Below, piece after piece: positions 58,874 through 64,000 of a stretch of DNA of 64,000 nt (positions are counted from its first letter, which is position 1; every line of letters starts with the position of its first letter). The stretch is from Bifidobacterium colobi (GTDB taxonomy: Bacteria > Actinomycetota > Actinomycetes > Actinomycetales > Bifidobacteriaceae), in assembly GCF_018555455.1 (NCBI RefSeq), contig NZ_JAFEJU010000003.1:355305-419304 (forward strand). The letters are read 5' to 3'. A program made the position numbers and the translations under genes. A model generated the notes under the pieces. It saw only the letters and a list, made by a program, of their open reading frames with translations. It was not told where the DNA came from and ran no database searches.

Positions 58874-58907
58874 CAGTGCTCTCCTTTTGAGCTCGTACCT
58901 GTTATTA

Positions 58908-58928
58908 ACCATTCGTTCATTGAATGGT
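58908..58928 (-). promoter_or_regulatory. Palindrome upstream of fucO
   Basis: ACCATTC-N7-GAATGGT, 7-bp perfect arms. Candidate repressor site. Confidence 0.5.
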
Positions 58929-59056
58929 CTCACGGTTCCTCAGTTTAGCGCGTTTGTGAACGTTAACCTGATAACACGCTGACAGATATTTCAGGACTAG
59001 GATATGGACACGGTTGGGAGTCTCTATTCGCCTACATTGAAATCGAGGTGGAACAC

Positions 59057-60361
59057 ATGGCGAACGGCAAGTCAATGACCGTTGCGGAAATGGTCGAACT
59101 CTTCGTGGATCGCTCGGCCCCAGTGCGTGTGGATGCATTCGATGGCTCGCATTTCGGCCCCAGCAATGCGGATCTCAAGATTCGCATCACCAGCCCCAAC
59201 TGCATGTATCAGCTGTTGGCGCATCCGAATGAAATCGGCGTGGTTCGCGCCTATGTGCTCGGCGATTTCGACGTGGAAGGCATCGATTACGCCGACCCCT
59301 ACCCCGCCATGCGCAAGCTGATCTCCCTGGCCAAATACGTCAAACCCATCACACCAGTCTCCTTCGCACGCGTCTCAGCGGGTATTTTGAGCCATGGTTT
59401 CAAGAAACCGCCGGTGCCTTTCACCGAGGGACCGAGCAAGTTCGCACGCATCAAGCAGGGATTGATGCCGCACACGGAAAAAGCCGACTCCGAAACGGTC
59501 AGTTTCCACTACGACATGTCCAATGAGTTCTATGCCGACTTCCTGGGACCATCCATGACCTACACCTGCGCGGTGTTCGATGATGAGCAGATGAGTCTGG
59601 AAGATGCACAGGCCAATAAGCTGCGTCTGATTCTCGACAAGCTGGGATTGCAGCCGGGCGAACGACTGCTGGATATCGGCTGCGGCTGGGGATCGATGGT
59701 CATTACCGCGGCACGCCGTGGCATCAAGGCACTTGGCGTTACACTGTCCAAAGAACAAGCGGCGTACGCGAACGAATGGATTGCGCGCGAAGGACTGGAG
59801 GATCTCGCTGAAGTGCGCGTGCAGGACTACCGCGAAGTTCCCGAGCGCGATTTCGATGGCATCTGCTCCATCGGCATGATGGAGCACGTGGGCACCAAGA
59901 ACTACCAGAGCTACTTCGAGGAGATGTTCCGACTGTTGAAGCCTATGGGGCGTCTGCTCAATCATCAGATCACCATCAGTCACGACAAGCCGAACGGCAA
60001 GCCCGGTACCGACGAGTTCCTCGACCGATACATCTTCCCCGACGGCGATCTCGGCGCTCCCGGATTCATTGAATCCTGCATCCATGATGCCGGCTTCAAT
60101 GTGGTGCATCAGGAGAATCTGCGCCAACACTACGCGCTGACCCTGCATCACTGGAATAAGAACCTGTCCGAGCATTGGGATGATGCAGTCAAGCAGGTCG
60201 GATTCGAGCGCGCCAAGGTCTGGGGCCTGTACATGGCCGCCTGCGCTTTGAATTTCGAGCTTGATGGCATTCAAATCCACCAGTTCCTCGCAGTCAAGCC
60301 CGATCGCGTTGGTCATCCGGACGGCAAATGGTACCCACTGCGTCCATGGTGGAAAGCCTGA
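59057..60361 (+). CDS. cfa: Cyclopropane-fatty-acyl-phospholipid synthase
   Basis: 434 residues from the ATG at 59057 (GAGGTGG 8 bases upstream). SAM motif LLDIGCGWGSMVITAARRG near 205, the acidic CSIGMMEHVGTKNY, and the N-terminal helical domain are typical. It adds a methylene bridge to unsaturated lipid chains, hardening membranes against acid. Followed by an unrelated + strand membrane gene. Confidence 0.93.
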   Translation: MANGKSMTVAEMVELFVDRSAPVRVDAFDGSHFGPSNADLKIRITSPNCMYQLLAHPNEIGVVRAYVLGDFDVEGIDYADPYPAMRKLISLAKYVKPITPVSFARVSAGILSHGFKKPPVPFTEGPSKFARIKQGLMPHTEKADSETVSFHYDMSNEFYADFLGPSMTYTCAVFDDEQMSLEDAQANKLRLILDKLGLQPGERLLDIGCGWGSMVITAARRGIKALGVTLSKEQAAYANEWIAREGLEDLAEVRVQDYREVPERDFDGICSIGMMEHVGTKNYQSYFEEMFRLLKPMGRLLNHQITISHDKPNGKPGTDEFLDRYIFPDGDLGAPGFIESCIHDAGFNVVHQENLRQHYALTLHHWNKNLSEHWDDAVKQVGFERAKVWGLYMAACALNFELDGIQIHQFLAVKPDRVGHPDGKWYPLRPWWKA

Positions 60362-60403
60362 CCACAGTAAATACAGCGCGCACTATGCACTAAGGAAGGC
60401 ATC

Positions 60404-61270
60404 ATGAGCAGCAGCACATGGGATGTCAGCGAATCACCGGCAGCGGCTTCGACATCAGCACCAGCGAGAAAGCCGGTCCCGTTGTCGAAACCCCTGTGGG
60501 TACAAGGCAGCCCCGACGTAGCCAAACATGCCGCATGGGCGGAACGCGCAAGCGGTGGATTCGGCTTTGTGATGGGTGTTATCGGCATTCTTGTGCTGCT
60601 GTGTTTCATCATCACCGGAATCGGTGGCATCCAGTACCGCATTGGAACCATGTGGCACACTCACCATGGCGACGATCCCTATATCGTGGTCACGGCGACC
60701 GACGTGGTGCTTATTCTCCTATGCATACTGTTCATCGCCTTTCCCGCACTCTTTATCCTTTCGATGATTTGGACGTACATCGATAACACCAAAAATCGCA
60801 TCGCGAAGAGGAAGTTCCAGTCGGATCCTCGGACGCTGGGCGTACGCACCAACGTGTTCGATCCGGATATCGTCTTCGTGTCGGCGCCGGATAAAGACGA
60901 TCATGATAACGGCACGGATGAGTTCAACATCCACACCATCATTTTCCAACCGACGACTACGTTCCCGGATTTCCGTATGTTGGCTTATGTTCCCACCGAT
61001 ATGTGGAAGCAGTACTCCGGCGCTCGGATTCCGCGCAATCCCAGCGGCATTCGTAAGTGCATGGCATGGCTCACGCTACGCATCTACGGCGCGCGCATCG
61101 GCATTGTGGACATTGAGCCAATTGATGCCGAACAAGTCATCAAAGCCTATGATCGCAACGGCAGGGATGCCGAAGGGTTCGAATACCCGGATACTGCCGG
61201 AACCGAACTCGATTCCGGCAGATATCTGATTCGCGGCTCGGCGCGTTCGCACTTCGGCTTTGACTTCTAA
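60404..61270 (+). CDS. Two-helix membrane protein of unknown function
   Basis: 288 residues. Helices at ~55-75 and ~98-120, then a soluble domain of ~160 residues (ASTRQ-free, beta-rich: FQPTTTFPDFRMLAYVP). It shares layout and a DPD/DPR-LGVR-type junction with the convergent gene at 61267, suggesting paralogy by eye. The stop overlaps that gene by 4 bases. No family recognised. Confidence 0.75.
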   Translation: MSSSTWDVSESPAAASTSAPARKPVPLSKPLWVQGSPDVAKHAAWAERASGGFGFVMGVIGILVLLCFIITGIGGIQYRIGTMWHTHHGDDPYIVVTATDVVLILLCILFIAFPALFILSMIWTYIDNTKNRIAKRKFQSDPRTLGVRTNVFDPDIVFVSAPDKDDHDNGTDEFNIHTIIFQPTTTFPDFRMLAYVPTDMWKQYSGARIPRNPSGIRKCMAWLTLRIYGARIGIVDIEPIDAEQVIKAYDRNGRDAEGFEYPDTAGTELDSGRYLIRGSARSHFGFDF

Positions 61271-61953
61271 GACTGCTTACCGACGATCAAATCGCCATCC
61301 TTGTACGTGCAACGCGGGTCGAGGTAGCCGGCTGTCTGGTCTTTCTCGATGCTAGGCTGTCTGGACTGCATAGGCATCGGAGACGCGGGTTGCACACCTT
61401 CGATGCGCAGGCGGCCGGCTTCCAACCGAATAGTCAGGAACACCGGCTCAGCGTTCTTCGGTTCCGCATACACGCGAATGGTCCCCGAATCGTTGACGTG
61501 AAAGATAATGCGCTTGATCTCATCACTGTATTCAGTGGGATCGGTATCGCCCCATTCGGTTTCCTCCCAATCCGGGCATGCTTTCACCGTGACGCCGAGA
61601 CGGTGCGCGGCAACGCCGACCAAATCCGGATCCGTCTTTTTGAAGTCATCTGAGGATATCCATAGCGTAATCATGGCGGGAAGAATCACCAGCATCACGA
61701 TGGCGATGGTCTGATCGATGGGGAATGGCGGATCTCCGTGGAAATACGTCAAATCAAAGCTCTTATCAACGCCCAGCGCGACATAGAGGATGAACAGAAT
61801 GAATACGCCTACCAAAGCGCACAGAACGAACTCTACAATCATTCCAACAATAATCGGACCGACTTTCTTCTTCGCCGTATCATGAATCCCCGGAATCCAT
61901 ACACCTTCATTACCGATACGTGATTGCTGCCCCGCCAAATCAGACTGTTCCAT
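61267..61953 (-). CDS. Two-helix membrane protein, probable paralogue of its convergent neighbour
   Basis: 228 residues from the ATG at 61953 (AGGGG upstream). Two helices (~35-60 and ~82-102) and a soluble C-terminal domain with the junction KKTDPDLVGVAAHRLGV. Comparable to the junction in the neighbouring protein. No family recognised. Confidence 0.75.
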   Translation of the reverse strand: MEQSDLAGQQSRIGNEGVWIPGIHDTAKKKVGPIIVGMIVEFVLCALVGVFILFILYVALGVDKSFDLTYFHGDPPFPIDQTIAIVMLVILPAMITLWISSDDFKKTDPDLVGVAAHRLGVTVKACPDWEETEWGDTDPTEYSDEIKRIIFHVNDSGTIRVYAEPKNAEPVFLTIRLEAGRLRIEGVQPASPMPMQSRQPSIEKDQTAGYLDPRCTYKDGDLIVGKQS

Positions 61954-62141
61954 CTGCCGTAACCCCTTTTTCGTTCGATACATTCATTATCGAACACAAC
62001 ACCGTTCGATAGCGGATGGGTGGATGAACAGACAGCGAACAATACCGGCACAATCCGGCACACCAACTCGAACGATACCCTGGCCTACTGCGCTGCCGCC
62101 GAATGTGCAGCATCCATGCAGACTCGCTCGCGAATATGCAA

Positions 62142-62180
62142 AAACCTCGCAAGCCTTGAAATCATTGGCCTACGAGGTTT
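62142..62180 (-). terminator. Terminator of the tRNA-Asp/tRNA-Phe unit
   Basis: AAACCTCG/CGAGGTTT with an inner GCC/GGC; on the - strand followed by TTTTTGC. Confidence 0.85.
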
Positions 62181-62184
62181 CTCG

Positions 62185-62260
62185 TGGTGGCTCCGAACGG
62201 CGTCGATCCGTTGACCTAGCGATTTTCAGTCGCTCGCTCTACCAACTGAGCTACAGAGCC
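62185..62260 (-). tRNA. tRNA-Phe (GAA), CCA encoded
   Basis: Acceptor GGCTCTG pairs with CGGAGCC, loop ACTGAAAA carries GAA, A73 is followed by genomic CCA. Downstream of tRNA-Asp in the same unit. Confidence 0.97.
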
Positions 62261-62298
62261 ATTGAATAGTCTCACTTGAACCAAGCTGACCATCCAAG

Positions 62299-62372
62299 CG
62301 ACCCCGGCCGGACTTGAACCGGTGACCTCCGCCGTGACAGGGCGGCGCTCTAACCAACTGAGCTACGGGGCC
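62299..62372 (-). tRNA. tRNA-Asp (GTC), CCA not encoded
   Basis: Identical body to the copy at 33696-33769, but G73 is followed by CTT. First gene of the Asp-Phe unit. Confidence 0.97.
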
Positions 62373-62406
62373 GTGTTGTTTGCCTTGCAACAGACAACAG
62401 ATAGAT

Positions 62407-62434
62407 ATAATACTGACTTTCCAAGCTTACGCAA
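62407..62434 (-). promoter_or_regulatory. Candidate promoter of the tRNA-Asp/Phe unit
   Basis: TTGCGT (62434-62429), 16-base spacer, TATTAT (62412-62407), about 34 bases upstream of the tRNA. Confidence 0.55.
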
Positions 62435-62600
62435 ATCTCGGCGTGTCTATTGATATTCTGCCGTTTTGCCACCATCATCAATCGTCATCCCGCACTCTCC
62501 CTCAAACAATCCGCCTCGCAGTGAGCCCCGCAGCGAACAGGTCAGACATAGCGGGTGGCACAATAGACCCATAAAGAGACCCATAATCAGAAAGCATCAA

Positions 62601-62646
62601 GCATACTGACTAGGCATACTGACTAGGCATACTGACTAGGCACACT
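62601..62646. repeat. 13-bp tandem repeat upstream of trmB
   Basis: Three perfect copies of GCATACTGACTAG (62601-62639) and a partial fourth, ending about 20 bases before the trmB start codon. The rest of 62435-62600 shows nothing assignable. Confidence 0.9.
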
Positions 62647-62666
62647 GTACGAAAGGCCAATTCACC

Positions 62667-63533
62667 ATGACCGACCTCCAGCCACCGGTTGAACCTGCTG
62701 TCGCGAACACCGCAACGCGCACACCTGCCGACGCACCGGAGCACCCCATCCATAAGGTGCTCTCATTCGTGCGTCGCTCAGCACGACTTGACACCCGCCT
62801 GCAGCGCGCATGGGACAACTACGCCGACACCTATCTGCTGGACATCGCCGCCGGCAACGCCCGACTCGACGTGCGCGAGGACTTCCGCCTCACCAAGGAC
62901 TTCATCACGTCCACCTGGGGCAACAACAACCCCTTGATTGTGGAGATCGGCACCGGGCAGGGCGAGAATGTGGTTGCCGCGGCCGCCGCGCACCCGGACA
63001 CCAACTTCCTGGCCCTCGAGGTCTACGACCCAGGCGTGGCACATACGCTGCTGCTCGCCGGCAAACAGCAGCTCACCAATATTCGCATCGCCCAAGTGAA
63101 TGCCGCCGAGCTGTTTAAGGTCACCGAACCAGGTGCCATCGCAGAAGTCTGGACGTTCTTCCCTGACCCATGGCCCAAGAAGAAGCATCACAAGCGCCGC
63201 ATCGTGCAGCCGGAGCTTGCCGGCAACATCCATAGCGCACTCGTCAGCGGCGGCGTGTGGCGCATCGCCACCGACATTGAGGATTACGCCCTGCATGTGC
63301 ACGAGGTCATGGATCAGCTGGCCGGCTGGAAGAACATCGGCACCATCACCGCCAGCCTGCCGCTGGAGCATGTGGGCAAAGGCAACGCCGATCTGGCCGC
63401 CGACATGCCGCACGCCGACTTCCCCGAATCCGAGCGCTTCGCCGGACGTGTGCTCACCAACTTCGAGAAGAAAGGCCTGGATGCCGGCCGAGTCATCCAC
63501 GACTTCACCTATCGGGCGGTAGCGCTCCAGTAA
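62667..63533 (+). CDS. trmB: tRNA (guanine-N7-)-methyltransferase
   Basis: 288 residues. SAM motif [19 protein letters not shown] and the [19 protein letters not shown] motif are diagnostic. It makes m7G46 in tRNA variable loops. The N-terminal ~50 residues are an extension rich in Pro/Ala. tRNA genes lie on both sides. Confidence 0.94.
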   Translation: MTDLQPPVEPAVANTATRTPADAPEHPIHKVLSFVRRSARLDTRLQRAWDNYADTYLLDIAAGNARLDVREDFRLTKDFITSTWGNNNPLIVEIGTGQGENVVAAAAAHPDTNFLALEVYDPGVAHTLLLAGKQQLTNIRIAQVNAAELFKVTEPGAIAEVWTFFPDPWPKKKHHKRRIVQPELAGNIHSALVSGGVWRIATDIEDYALHVHEVMDQLAGWKNIGTITASLPLEHVGKGNADLAADMPHADFPESERFAGRVLTNFEKKGLDAGRVIHDFTYRAVALQ

Positions 63534-63684
63534 CTCCAGTAAAGCAGCTCCAGTAAAGCATCCCCGCCGCAGGACGCAGGTGCATCGTGCAGGTGCATTG
63601 TGCAAGCGCATTGCAACCATCACCGCACCTGCGTCCCACAAAACCCAGCAATTCCAATACGACACGCCGTAAGGCTCTCCGGAT

Positions 63685-63713
63685 TTGCACGGACGGCCGA
63701 CCGTCACTATAGT
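63685..63713 (+). promoter_or_regulatory. Promoter of tRNA-Glu
   Basis: TTGCAC (63685-63690), 17-base spacer, TATAGT (63708-63713), 14 bases before the tRNA. Confidence 0.75.
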
Positions 63714-63727
63714 AAAACGAGTTGTCC

Positions 63728-63799
63728 GCCCCCATCGTCTAACGGTTAGGACACCAGACTTTCAATCTGACAACGAGAGTTCGACTCTCTCTGGGGGTA
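63728..63799 (+). tRNA. tRNA-Glu (TTC)
   Basis: Acceptor GCCCCCA pairs with TGGGGGT, loop ACTTTCAAT holds anticodon TTC, T-arm GAGAG-TTCGACT-CTCTC. CCA is not encoded. Confidence 0.96.
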
Positions 63800-63805
63800 C
63801 TCACC

Positions 63806-63848
63806 GGCTCCGGGTTCCACGAGGTATCGTAGCCCGGAGCCTTTTGTT
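63806..63848 (+). terminator. Terminator of tRNA-Glu
   Basis: GGCTCCGGG (63806-63814) pairs with CCCGGAGCC (63833-63841), followed by TTTTGTTT. Confidence 0.9.
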
Positions 63849-63904
63849 TCCAACGGTTTCAGGCCGCCAGCTTGGGTTATAGGCCAAAATGTGTGTCTGA
63901 GGGG

Positions 63905-64000
63905 TTAGTCGTTTGACTGCCATTGGACTCGTGTGTGGAAGTCGTTCCAGTCGATGCCGGCCCCGTATCGCGTGGGAATGCCGAACGTCTCGTACGTGCC
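63905..64000 (-). CDS. C-terminal fragment of an unidentified protein (5' truncated by window)
   Basis: 31 residues plus a TAA stop, open to the window edge on the - strand; it contains FGIPTRYGAGIDWNDFHTR. Too short to identify. The codon use fits coding DNA, and a stop lies sensibly downstream of the tRNA-Glu terminator. Confidence 0.5.
   Translation of the reverse strand, partial: GTYETFGIPTRYGAGIDWNDFHTRVQWQSND

Overview
The window reads as a chromosomal segment of a Bifidobacterium, most likely of the longum/breve group. This is an inference from recognised proteins and gene order; no search was run. Supporting signs are high GC with short AT-rich islands, the actinobacterial order dacB-tilS-hpt-ftsH-folE-folP-folBK-DUF3180, the order rpmE-prfA-prmC-tsaC-wecA, a xylose isomerase/xylulokinase locus under a ROK regulator, and ROK-type glucokinase.

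Layout. 1-900 is the low-GC tail of an accessory locus: the C-terminus of an SMC/ABC-like ATPase, and a small membrane protein that may be frameshifted. 901-11326 holds a DUF1906 glycoside-hydrolase-like protein, an HdeD-like membrane protein, a PepO metallopeptidase, a second single-stranded-DNA-binding protein, ProRS and a large Pro/Gln-rich membrane protein. 11435-16367 carries the AmmeMemoRadiSam pair (radical SAM enzyme plus a Memo-AMMECR1 fusion), a Pif1-like helicase and oligoribonuclease. 16692-23750 has guaB, then wecA-tsaC and prmC-prfA-rpmE, interrupted by an oppositely oriented sugar acetyltransferase. 24031-33387 is carbon metabolism: XylR-like repressor, XylB, XylA, succinate-semialdehyde-type dehydrogenase, a deformylase homologue and glucokinase. 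34001-41839 has an oxidoreductase, membrane proteins, an MFS exporter, EttA and acyl-CoA thioesterase II. 41852-50974 is the folate/FtsH/TilS/DacB block. 50999-57595 is envelope and transport (ABC exporter, two GT2 glycosyltransferases, AI-2E family protein). 57722-64000 has FucO-type alcohol dehydrogenase, cyclopropane-fatty-acid synthase, two related small membrane proteins, tRNAs (Asp, Phe, Glu) and trmB. Two more tRNAs (CAU anticodon, Asp) lie at 23880 and 33696.

How the parts work together. XylA, XylB and the ROK repressor form a scattered xylose regulon; a shared 15-base motif lies in both promoters. FolE, FolP and a FolB-FolK fusion cover much of tetrahydropteroate synthesis. FucO would regenerate NAD+ by making 1,2-propanediol from lactaldehyde. 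TilS and the CAU tRNA at 23880 may be functionally linked if that tRNA is Ile2.

The most unusual non-coding structure is a pair of 89-base intergenic elements (16471-16559 and 40628-40716). Each is built from four 21-base units with one 5-base spacer at the point where unit orientation flips. I do not recognise this family. Other structures are three tandem stem-loops at 27917-28089, an inverted pair of perfect DnaA boxes at 6542-6568, and a degenerate second HPPK domain on the FolB-FolK protein.
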